Positions 6,572 through 12,390 of a DNA stretch of 12,390 nucleotides are shown here, one piece after another; the first letter of the stretch is position 1, and the number at the start of each line of letters is the position of its first letter. The position numbers were made by a program, and so were the translations under genes. The notes under the pieces were generated by a model that was given only the letters and a program-made list of their open reading frames with translations, did no database searches and was not told the DNA's origin. Origin of the DNA: Lachnospiraceae bacterium (GTDB lineage: Bacteria; Bacillota_A; Clostridia; Lachnospirales; Lachnospiraceae); the NCBI GenBank assembly GCA_017652545.1, contig JAGCAV010000281.1:1-12390 (forward strand), given 5' to 3'.

Positions 6572-8353
6572 ATGGCAGACAAAACAACCAGGCAGCTTAT
6601 GCTCGGCAACAAGGCGGTTGCCAGGGGACTGTATGAGGCAGGCGTATGCTTCATTTCCAGTTATCCGGGTACCCCCAGTACCGAGATCACCGAAGAGGCC
6701 GCAAAATATGATGAGATCTACTGCGAGTGGGCTCCCAACGAGAAGGTAGCCATGGAATCGGCTTTCGGCGCTTCTCTTGCAGGCCGCCGCGCTTTCTGCG
6801 CGCAGAAACATGTAGGACTGAATGTAGCGGCTGATCCCCTTTACACCATGTCATACACCGGCGTTAACGCAGGCATGGTCATTGCGGTAGCGGACGATGC
6901 GGGCATGCATTCATCCCAGAACGAACAGGATTCCAGGCACCATGCCATTGCGGCAAAGGTACCCATGATCGAGCCGTCCGATTCAAAGGAAGCGCTTGAA
7001 TACACCAAACTGGCCTATGAGATTTCCGAGCAGTTTGACACCCCCGTACTGATCAAGATGTGCACCAGGGTGGCGCACTCCCAGTCCGTGGTGGAGACCG
7101 GCAGCCGCTTCGTTCCGGACAAACCCTATGAGAAGAATATTGCCAAATATGTCATGATGCCCGGCAATGCCAAAAAGCGTCATCCTATCGTGGAACAGCG
7201 CACGAAGGACCTGATCGCTTACGCGGAGACCTCACCCCTCAACCGGATCGAGATGGGTGATACGAAGCTTGGCATCATTACCGCTTCCACCTCCTACCAG
7301 TATGTCAGGGAAGTCTTCGGAAAAGACGCCAGCATCCTCAAGCTCGGCATGACCAATCCTCTTCCCGTGGATCTGATCCGCGGCTTTGCCTCAAAAGTGG
7401 AAAAACTGGTCGTTGTAGAGGAACTGGATCCCATCATTGAAAACCATGTGCGCTCTCTGGGTCTGGAAGTCTCGGGCAAAGACATGCTCCCGATGATCGA
7501 TGAGTTTTCCCAGACGCTCATTGCCAAAGCCTTCGGGAAGGACACGGCGGACTGCTATCAGCTGGATGAAACCATCCCTGCCCGCCCGCCTGTCATGTGC
7601 GCGGGATGTCCTCACAGAGGCATGTTCTACACCCTGAAAAAGAATAAATGCACCGTCCTGGGTGATATCGGCTGCTATACGCTTGGCGCGGTTCCGCCTC
7701 TGGGCGCGATCGAGATGACCCTCTGCATGGGTGCTTCGATCGGCGCGCTCCACGGTTTCAACAAGGTGCGCAAAGAGGAAAGTGAAGGAAAAACGGTAGC
7801 CGTCATCGGTGATTCGACATTCATGCATTCCGGCATGACCGGCCTGGCCAACGTCGCGTACAACCAGTCCAATTCAACGATCATCATCGTGGATAACTCC
7901 ATTACCGGCATGACAGGTCATCAGCAGAATCCCACCACCGGTTATAATATCAAGGGCGATCCGGCCGGAAAGATCGATCTGGAAGCCCTGTGCCGCGCCA
8001 TGGGATTTGAGCGTGTGCGCGTTGTCGACCCCTATGACCTGGCACAGTGCGACGCGGTCCTGAAAGAAGAACTGGCTGCGCAGGCACCGTCCGTCATTAT
8101 CTCCAGACGTCCCTGCGCCCTTCTCAAATATGTGAAGCACAAAGCGCCCCTCAGCGTGAACCCGGACAAATGCACCGGCTGCAAATCCTGTATGCGCATC
8201 GGCTGTCCGGCGATCTCCATGAAGGCTCGCCCGGATGATCCGGACAAAAAAATGGCTGTTGTAGACAACACGCTCTGTGTCGGCTGCGGCGTCTGCTCAC
8301 AGCTGTGCAAATTCAGCTCGTTTGAATCAACAGCAAAGGAAGGAGAGGCATGA
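6572..8353 (+). CDS. iorA: Indolepyruvate:ferredoxin oxidoreductase, alpha subunit IorA
   Basis: Thiamine-pyrophosphate subunit that oxidatively decarboxylates arylpyruvates (from Trp, Phe, Tyr) to arylacetyl-CoA, CO2 and reduced ferredoxin. It has 593 residues. The N-terminal pyrimidine-type domain carries SSYPGTPSTE (29-38). The TPP domain has CAGCPHRG (343-350), LGDIGCYTLG and the GDS...DN motif (413-442). The C-terminus is a two-cluster ferredoxin domain with Cys 534, 537, 540, 545 and Cys 569, 572, 575, 579. The last cysteine is followed by Lys where Pro is usual. The start at 6572 is chosen because GGAGG (6559-6563) lies 8 bases upstream; the ATG at 6557 overlaps that site itself. iorB follows within two bases. 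The protein is cytoplasmic, as an alpha-beta complex with IorB. Confidence 0.96.
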   Translation: MADKTTRQLMLGNKAVARGLYEAGVCFISSYPGTPSTEITEEAAKYDEIYCEWAPNEKVAMESAFGASLAGRRAFCAQKHVGLNVAADPLYTMSYTGVNAGMVIAVADDAGMHSSQNEQDSRHHAIAAKVPMIEPSDSKEALEYTKLAYEISEQFDTPVLIKMCTRVAHSQSVVETGSRFVPDKPYEKNIAKYVMMPGNAKKRHPIVEQRTKDLIAYAETSPLNRIEMGDTKLGIITASTSYQYVREVFGKDASILKLGMTNPLPVDLIRGFASKVEKLVVVEELDPIIENHVRSLGLEVSGKDMLPMIDEFSQTLIAKAFGKDTADCYQLDETIPARPPVMCAGCPHRGMFYTLKKNKCTVLGDIGCYTLGAVPPLGAIEMTLCMGASIGALHGFNKVRKEESEGKTVAVIGDSTFMHSGMTGLANVAYNQSNSTIIIVDNSITGMTGHQQNPTTGYNIKGDPAGKIDLEALCRAMGFERVRVVDPYDLAQCDAVLKEELAAQAPSVIISRRPCALLKYVKHKAPLSVNPDKCTGCKSCMRIGCPAISMKARPDDPDKKMAVVDNTLCVGCGVCSQLCKFSSFESTAKEGEA

Positions 8354-8355
8354 CA

Positions 8356-8928
8356 ATGAATACAAAGAATATCATGATCGTCGGTGTCGGCGGACAGGGT
8401 TCGCTCCTTGCCAGCAAGCTTCTCGGCCACCTTCTCCTCAGCCAGGGCTATGATGTGAAAGTCTCCGAAGTCCATGGCATGTCCCAGCGCGGCGGCAGCG
8501 TCGTCACCTATGTTCGTTACGGCGACACGGTCGCTTCTCCCGTCATCGACAGGGGTGAAGCCGACTACATCGTCTCCTTTGAGATTCTGGAAGCTGCCAG
8601 ATGGCTTCCGTACCTGAAGAAGGACGGCGTGATCGTCACCAATACCCAGCAGATCGATCCGATGCCTGTCATTACCGGCGCGGCGGAATATCCTCAGGAT
8701 CTTGTCGCGAAATTAAAAAACACCGGCGCGAAGGTGGATGCGCTGGACTGCCTGAGTCTCGCAGAACAGGCCGGCTCATCCAAAGCTGTCAATATTGTTC
8801 TGCTTGGCAGACTCTCCCACTATTTTGATCTTCCGGAAGAAGCCTGGATGGCCTCGCTTGAAGCCAATGTCCCGGCCAGATTCCTCGAGATGAATAAAAA
8901 GGCATTTTCTCTCGGAAAAAATGCTTAA
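8356..8928 (+). CDS. iorB: Indolepyruvate:ferredoxin oxidoreductase, beta subunit IorB
   Basis: The small gamma-type subunit that partners IorA. It has 190 residues, close to the family norm. Motifs are IMIVGVGGQGSLLASKLLG at the N-terminus (Gly-rich loop) and VSEVHGMSQRGGSV (about 36-49), the signature of this 2-oxoacid oxidoreductase subunit. Two starts compete. ATG at 8350 overlaps the iorA stop (ATGA) but lies only one base past the AGGAGAGG site. ATG at 8356, two codons on, has better spacing and is preferred. After its stop comes a 62-base gap holding a small CCGCT/AGCGG hairpin (8931-8947), then paaK. Confidence 0.95.
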   Translation: MNTKNIMIVGVGGQGSLLASKLLGHLLLSQGYDVKVSEVHGMSQRGGSVVTYVRYGDTVASPVIDRGEADYIVSFEILEAARWLPYLKKDGVIVTNTQQIDPMPVITGAAEYPQDLVAKLKNTGAKVDALDCLSLAEQAGSSKAVNIVLLGRLSHYFDLPEEAWMASLEANVPARFLEMNKKAFSLGKNA

Positions 8929-8990
8929 GTCCGCTCCCTGAAAGCGGCACAATGCAACACCAATACTATGTTTCAGGAAAGGTTTCGTAT

Positions 8991-10292
8991 ATGGAAAGAT
9001 ACTATCAGGAAGAAATCGAATGCGCATCGCGGGAAGAGATCCGGCAGATCCAGAATGAAAAACTGGTGAAGCAGGTAAAGCATGTCTGGGATAATGTGCC
9101 CTACTACCGGAAAAAAATGGAGGAAGCCGGTGTCACACCGGACGACATCAAATCAGTTGACGATCTTCACAAACTTCCGTTCCTGTCCAAGGCGGATCTG
9201 AGGGAGGCCTATCCCTATGGGCTGGTGGGTGTTCCCCTTAAGGACTGTGTAAGGATCCAGTCCACCTCCGGAACAACCGGCAAGCGCGTTGTTGCATTCT
9301 ATACACAGCATGATATCGATCTCTGGGAAGACTGCTGCGCAAGGGCAATCACAGCGGCAGGCGGTACAAATGAGGATGTCTGCCAGGTTTCCTACGGCTA
9401 CGGCCTGTTCACCGGCGGTCCCGGTCTGAACGGCGGCTCCCATAAGGTCGGCTGCCTGACCGTCCCGACCAGTTCCGGCAACACGGACCGTCAGATCATG
9501 TTCATCAATGACCTCAGCACCACCATCCTGTGCTGTACGCCCAGCTACGCTGCCTACCTCGGTGAGCGCATGAAGGAAATGGGTCTCGGACCCGATGACA
9601 TTCCTCTCAAAGCGGGTATCTTCGGCGCGGAAGCCTGGAGCGAGGAAATGCGTCAGGACATCCAGAACACCATGGGAATCAAGGCATATGACATTTACGG
9701 CCTTACCGAGCTTTCCGGCCCCGGTGTTTCATTTGAGTGTTCCGCCCAGCAGGGCATGCACGTCAACGAGGATCACTTCATTCCCGAGATCATTGATCCA
9801 GATACCGGTGAGGTCCTCCCGGAAGGCGTTCAGGGTGAGCTGGTCTTCACCGCCCTGGATAAGGAAGCTTTCCCGCTGCTGCGCTATCGCACCCGCGACA
9901 TCTGCCGGCTGACATATGAAAAATGTTCCTGCGGGCGTACGCATGTCCGTATGGCCAAACCGAAAGGACGTACCGATGATATGCTGATCATCCGAGGCGT
10001 CAATGTATTCCCGAGCCAGATCGAGACGGTCCTGCTCAACCACGGCTACGCAGCCAACTACCAGATCATTGTCGGCCGTGTCAACAATACGGATACGCTG
10101 GATGTCCAGGTCGAGATGACACCCGAGATGTTCACGGATAACCTGGGTGAGATCGAGGAGCGCCAGAAGAACCTCGTCGACGGACTCAAATCCATGCTCG
10201 GCATCAAAGCCAAAGTTACGCTCGTCGCGCCGAAGACCATCACCAGAAGTGAAGGCAAGGCTGTACGTGTAATCGATAACAGGAAGATCTGA
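8991..10292 (+). CDS. paaK: Phenylacetate-CoA ligase family enzyme (PaaK-type)
   Basis: An AMP-forming aryl-CoA ligase interconverting an arylacetate and its CoA thioester. It has 433 residues, the normal length. The opening is typical (YQEEIECASREEI, then DNVPYYRKKMEEAGV). STSGTTGKR lies near residue 90, followed by SYGYGLFTGG and TVPTSSGNTDRQ. IYGLTELSGPG is near 236, LRYRTRDI follows, and GRTDDMLIIRGVNVFPSQIE is near 334. The start at 8991 has AGGAAAGG 8 bases upstream and matches the family N-terminus; the ATG at 8952 has no site. As third gene behind iorAB, it probably handles indoleacetate, phenylacetate or 4-hydroxyphenylacetate. Which direction dominates (activation, or release of the acid with energy recovery) cannot be told from sequence. 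Confidence 0.93.
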   Translation: MERYYQEEIECASREEIRQIQNEKLVKQVKHVWDNVPYYRKKMEEAGVTPDDIKSVDDLHKLPFLSKADLREAYPYGLVGVPLKDCVRIQSTSGTTGKRVVAFYTQHDIDLWEDCCARAITAAGGTNEDVCQVSYGYGLFTGGPGLNGGSHKVGCLTVPTSSGNTDRQIMFINDLSTTILCCTPSYAAYLGERMKEMGLGPDDIPLKAGIFGAEAWSEEMRQDIQNTMGIKAYDIYGLTELSGPGVSFECSAQQGMHVNEDHFIPEIIDPDTGEVLPEGVQGELVFTALDKEAFPLLRYRTRDICRLTYEKCSCGRTHVRMAKPKGRTDDMLIIRGVNVFPSQIETVLLNHGYAANYQIIVGRVNNTDTLDVQVEMTPEMFTDNLGEIEERQKNLVDGLKSMLGIKAKVTLVAPKTITRSEGKAVRVIDNRKI

Positions 10293-10323
10293 CAGTTGTC
10301 TTTTTAGAGACGGGAGGTTCAAA

Positions 10324-10758
10324 ATGAGTATCAAACAGATTTCCGTATTTCTGGAAAACAGGCCCGGAAAACTCCAGCAGATGACCAGCGTACTCGCGGC
10401 GCACAATGTGGATATGCGTGCCCTGTCAGTTGCTGAGACCAAGGACTTCGGTATTGCACGCCTGGTTGTAGACGATGCCTATACCGCTGTCAACATCCTC
10501 AAAGAAGCTGACTTTGTCGCAAGCCTGACTTCCGTTCTGGCCGTAGCTGTTCCGGATGAACCCGGCGGACTTGACAAGCTTCTCCACATCTTCTCCGACG
10601 CCCAGGTCAACATTGAATACATGTATGCCTTCATCGGCGGAAAAGATACGAAGCATGCGTACATGATCTTCCGCGTGGCAGATACAAAGGCCGCGGAAGC
10701 AAAGCTGACCGGCAAGGGGCTGAAGATCATGACGCAGGAAGATATCGCGCAGATCTGA
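10324..10758 (+). CDS. Tandem ACT-domain protein, probable amino acid sensor
   Basis: A small cytoplasmic protein of 144 residues made of two ACT domains (about 4-68 and 72-140) with no catalytic or DNA-binding domain. The first opens IKQISVFLENRPGKLQQMTS and the second has VPDEPGGLDKLLHIFSDAQV, the usual ligand-site helices with a Pro-Gly turn. Such stand-alone proteins are often found next to paaK and iorAB in anaerobes. A role in sensing an aromatic amino acid and modulating a partner enzyme is plausible, but it is inferred from context. GGGAGG lies 6 bases before the ATG, and the gene starts 31 bases after paaK. It is the last gene of the operon, followed by a strong terminator. Confidence 0.9.
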   Translation: MSIKQISVFLENRPGKLQQMTSVLAAHNVDMRALSVAETKDFGIARLVVDDAYTAVNILKEADFVASLTSVLAVAVPDEPGGLDKLLHIFSDAQVNIEYMYAFIGGKDTKHAYMIFRVADTKAAEAKLTGKGLKIMTQEDIAQI

Positions 10759-10781
10759 ACAAACAGCATCAGACATTCTCA

Positions 10782-10812
10782 GAAAGCGCCAGGGATAAAC
10801 CCTGGCGCTTTC
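10782..10812 (+). terminator. Intrinsic terminator of the iorAB-paaK-ACT operon
   Basis: A perfect 13-bp stem, GAAAGCGCCAGGG with CCCTGGCGCTTTC, around the loop ATAAA, lies 23 bases past the ACT stop codon. The downstream tail is TTC, following the TTTC of the stem. The stem's symmetry would let it act in both directions. Confidence 0.88.
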
Positions 10813-10844
10813 TTCAAAGATTCTTTTCGTGAGTTTTGGCTGGT

Positions 10845-10951
10845 TTCCCGGACGGCAGAGAAAAATCTTACATATTCGCCGGAATGACTGATTATGGGGG
10901 CCTGGCGCAGCTTTTTGTGTACATATATGATCTTTTCTGCCAGTCCGGGAA
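10845..10951. repeat. Long inverted repeat in the gene-free stretch
   Basis: TTCCCGGACGGCAGA (10845-10859) is repeated inverted at 10936-10951 with a single extra base (A at 10942), giving a 15-bp stem. Pairing continues weakly inward, with A-runs against T-runs and CATAT (10871-10875) against ATATG (10925-10929). The same core, TTCCCGGACAGGCA, occurs again in direct orientation at 11071-11084, so the middle copy can pair with either. No coding potential is seen. It may be a small mobile-element remnant, an RNA structure or a protein site. Confidence 0.5.
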
Positions 10952-11104
10952 CAGCAGCCGGAAACACTCATTTGAACAGCCGCCTTGTCTGAGGCTAATC
11001 TTGTTATCAAGGTTAATATACTTCCCGCTTATCAAATTACTGACTGCCCCTCATAAGTTCCCGGTTGATATTCCCGGACAGGCATGCGTTTCTAAACTGA
11101 GGCA

Positions 11105-11295
11105 GCAGAGCGGCGTGTGAATTCGTAAACGAGAACATGCGCAGGAACCGAAGAGCAAGACGGCGGCTTACGAAGACCAGGGGGGCGAAGTATGAGCGTA
11201 TCGTTCGGCGAATGCTTCGGCCCCCTTGGTCGCAGTTAGACGGTGGCTTGCCGGAGTGGGCGCCGTTCGAGTGTCGAATATCACACCCGCTCTGC
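11105..11295 (+). ncRNA. Candidate large structured RNA, class not identified
   Basis: About 190 bases close on themselves. P1 pairs 11105-11125 with 11275-11295 (20 bp, one bulged base per side). P3 pairs 11175-11190 with 11215-11231 (16 bp, one bulge, including a G-U pair) and is capped by a UUCG-containing loop. ACGGTG (11240-11245) pairs with CGCCGT (11261-11266), with one G-U. TTCGTAA (11122-11128) matches TTACGAA (11168-11174) directly abutting P3, and GAAC..GCGC (11133-11142) matches GCGC.GTTC (11260-11268), which could form a pseudoknot. Linkers are purine-rich. The plus strand is preferred because both wobble pairs are G-U only on that strand. Size and layout recall large conserved Firmicutes RNAs such as the raiA class, but I cannot confirm a match. 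Arg-rich frames across it are not believable genes. Confidence 0.6.
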
Positions 11296-11351
11296 ATCCA
11301 CCATTTTCTAACACCCATGCCGTCCGGAATCCAACCTGAACTTACCTGAGA

Positions 11352-12227
11352 TCATACCCCAAGCAGTCTCTCCGCATTCTTCCCGAGAATTAGATCCCGC
11401 TCCTTATCCGCCAGCGGCAGGCTGCGCATGTATGCCAGCGTCTTAGCCTGGTCATCCCAGGGGCTGTCCGTTCCGAAAAGAATGTGATCCGCCCCGAACA
11501 GGCCGATCATCTCCATAAACTCATCCTTCGTCAGCATACGGGCATTCTGATGATCCCAGTACCTGTCCTTCGTCGAATGAAGGACGCCTGTCGCGAATGA
11601 TGTGTCCAGATATACACCTGTGCCGGGCAGGAGCTGCCTGGCTTCATCCCAGTTATTCCAGCCGCCCATATGGGCGAGAACAAAAGAGAAGGGGCCGATC
11701 TGTTCGATCACATGGCGGCACATGAGCGGCGTGCAGTTATATACACCCGGAAAGCCGATGTCTTCTCCCGCGTGGGTCAGTACGATCAGGCCGAGCTGCG
11801 CTGCCCTGTCAAGGATGCGCAGATAACGAATATCATCCAGCGGGATTCCCTGATAAGGCGGATGGATCTTGATTCCCTTAAATCCTTCAGCCTTCAGTCT
11901 GCCCAGTTCCTGATGGTAGTTCTCATAGTCCGGGTGTATACAGCCGAAGGAGAGCTGACCGCTCTCCTTCGTTTTCTCATTGATCTTTGCAGCAAAATCG
12001 TTGATGTGTTCCACCTGTCCGGGCGACGTTGCCACCGGCAGGAGCACAGCCAGATCGATCCCGGCTTTTTTCATGGAAGCATGCAGCTGCCCCGGTGTGC
12101 CGTCCGTAAATGCCCTGACATGACCCATACGGCTGAGTGCATCGATTGTACGGGCTGCGATCTTTTCGGGAAATGTATGAGTGTGAAAATCGATTACGAT
12201 GCTTTTGCCTGCTGACCTGTCATTCAT
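11352..12227 (-). CDS. Amidohydrolase family protein (amidohydrolase-2, metal-dependent TIM barrel)
   Basis: A metal-dependent hydrolase or decarboxylase of the amidohydrolase-2 group, whose relatives include ACMSD and 4-oxalomesaconate hydratase. It has 291 residues. The metal-site motifs are in order: DFHTH (13-17), KIHP (120-123), THAG (151-154), AHMGG (185-189) and FGTDSPW (251-257), closing with GKNAERLLG. No signal peptide is seen, so it is cytoplasmic. The substrate is unknown. It begins 21 bases after the stop of a probable sodium:solute symporter, so the two are likely one operon for uptake and breakdown of the same compound. The ATG at 12227 has only a weak upstream purine run (AAAGGAAAG, well over 10 bases away). 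No terminator is obvious after its stop, and the structured region 11105-11295 follows within 60 bases. Confidence 0.88.
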   Translation of the reverse strand: MNDRSAGKSIVIDFHTHTFPEKIAARTIDALSRMGHVRAFTDGTPGQLHASMKKAGIDLAVLLPVATSPGQVEHINDFAAKINEKTKESGQLSFGCIHPDYENYHQELGRLKAEGFKGIKIHPPYQGIPLDDIRYLRILDRAAQLGLIVLTHAGEDIGFPGVYNCTPLMCRHVIEQIGPFSFVLAHMGGWNNWDEARQLLPGTGVYLDTSFATGVLHSTKDRYWDHQNARMLTKDEFMEMIGLFGADHILFGTDSPWDDQAKTLAYMRSLPLADKERDLILGKNAERLLGV

Positions 12228-12248
12228 ACAATAACCGCTTTCTTTCCT

Positions 12249-12390
12249 TTAATCGTCAGCCAGCGCTTCTCTCTGACGGACAAGTACTTTCTCTTCGTAG
12301 CACGCAAAGGCGTCATCGACAAGTTTTTTGTCAGGCTTCGGTGTGAACACAGATACGACCGGAACAATGACAAGACCTGCGATCATGCAG
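12249..12390 (-). CDS. C-terminal end of a probable sodium:solute symporter (SSS family), cut by window edge
   Basis: Only the last 46 residues are present, read on the minus strand and ending at a TAA. A short hydrophobic stretch, MIAGLVIVPVVSVF, is followed by TPKPDKKLVDDAFACYEEKV and a charged tail ending ALADD. This layout, a last membrane helix, then TPKPDK and an FACY-like motif, is what I associate with SSS-family sodium/solute symporters of Clostridia. It sits directly upstream of the amidohydrolase in the same direction. The fragment is short, so another transporter family remains possible. Confidence 0.6.
   Translation of the reverse strand, partial: CMIAGLVIVPVVSVFTPKPDKKLVDDAFACYEEKVLVRQREALADD

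Noticed and set aside
6296..6811. Minus-strand frame over the divergent promoter region and iorA start
   Set aside because: It crosses two well-placed promoters and the conserved N-terminus of iorA, and has no family resemblance.
8952..8990. Earlier ATG for paaK
   Set aside because: No ribosome binding site precedes it, while AGGAAAGG is correctly spaced before 8991, and the extra 13 residues are not typical of PaaK.
11240..11295. tRNA-like segment with GTTCGA
   Set aside because: A T-arm-like GTTCGA is present, but there is no acceptor stem, D-arm or anticodon arm with the right spacing.
11037..11349. Small Arg-rich proteins on either strand across the structured segment
   Set aside because: Both frames are explained by GC-rich paired arms, lack a ribosome binding site and resemble no known family; base pairing accounts better for the sequence.
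1..12390. CRISPR array, prophage or insertion sequence with transposase
   Set aside because: No regularly spaced repeats, no transposase, integrase or phage gene, and no terminal repeats around any coding block were seen.

Overview
The window looks like a chromosome segment of an anaerobic gut-type Clostridia species, perhaps Lachnospiraceae. It carries the oxygen-independent (cbi) cobalamin route, a ferredoxin-dependent 2-oxoacid oxidoreductase, Gram-positive-type AGGAGG ribosome binding sites, and GC-rich coding sequence with AT-rich promoters. No 16S rRNA or other taxonomic marker is present, so this is inference.

Left part (1-4400, minus strand): a tightly coupled corrin-ring operon in the order cbiD-cbiF-cbiG-cbiH-cbiJ. 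The first four genes overlap end to start (ATGA or TTGA overlaps). cbiJ follows after about 70 bases and runs off the left edge. A good sigma-A-type promoter (TTGCCA-17-TATAAT) lies about 40 bases before cbiD and leaves a leader of only about 30 bases, so no cobalamin riboswitch controls this transcript from that position. Together the enzymes carry out C11, C1 and C17 methylation, ring contraction with C20 extrusion and reduction, on the way from cobalt-precorrin-3 to cobalt-precorrin-6B.

Middle left (4325-4634): a palindrome-rich intergenic block. It has two terminator-like hairpins on the minus strand, a perfect 16-bp hairpin, and two sets of mutually exclusive pairings.

Centre (4635-10812): a divergent pair of transcription units. 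To the left runs a single acyl-CoA synthetase/ligase gene. To the right runs iorA-iorB-paaK-ACT: both subunits of indolepyruvate (arylpyruvate):ferredoxin oxidoreductase, a phenylacetate-CoA ligase-type enzyme and a tandem ACT-domain protein, ending in a strong intrinsic terminator. This is a recognisable aromatic amino acid catabolism cassette. Transaminated aromatic amino acids would become arylacetyl-CoA plus reduced ferredoxin, PaaK would interconvert the acid and its thioester, and the ACT protein probably senses an amino acid.

Right part (10813-12390): about 540 bases without a convincing gene, then an amidohydrolase (minus strand) preceded by the C-terminal end of a probable sodium:solute symporter. 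The gene-free stretch is the most interesting part. It contains a long inverted repeat (10845-10951), a third copy of its arm at 11071, and a roughly 190-base segment (11105-11295) that folds into a closed multi-helix structure with a possible pseudoknot. The last is a strong candidate for a large structured non-coding RNA.
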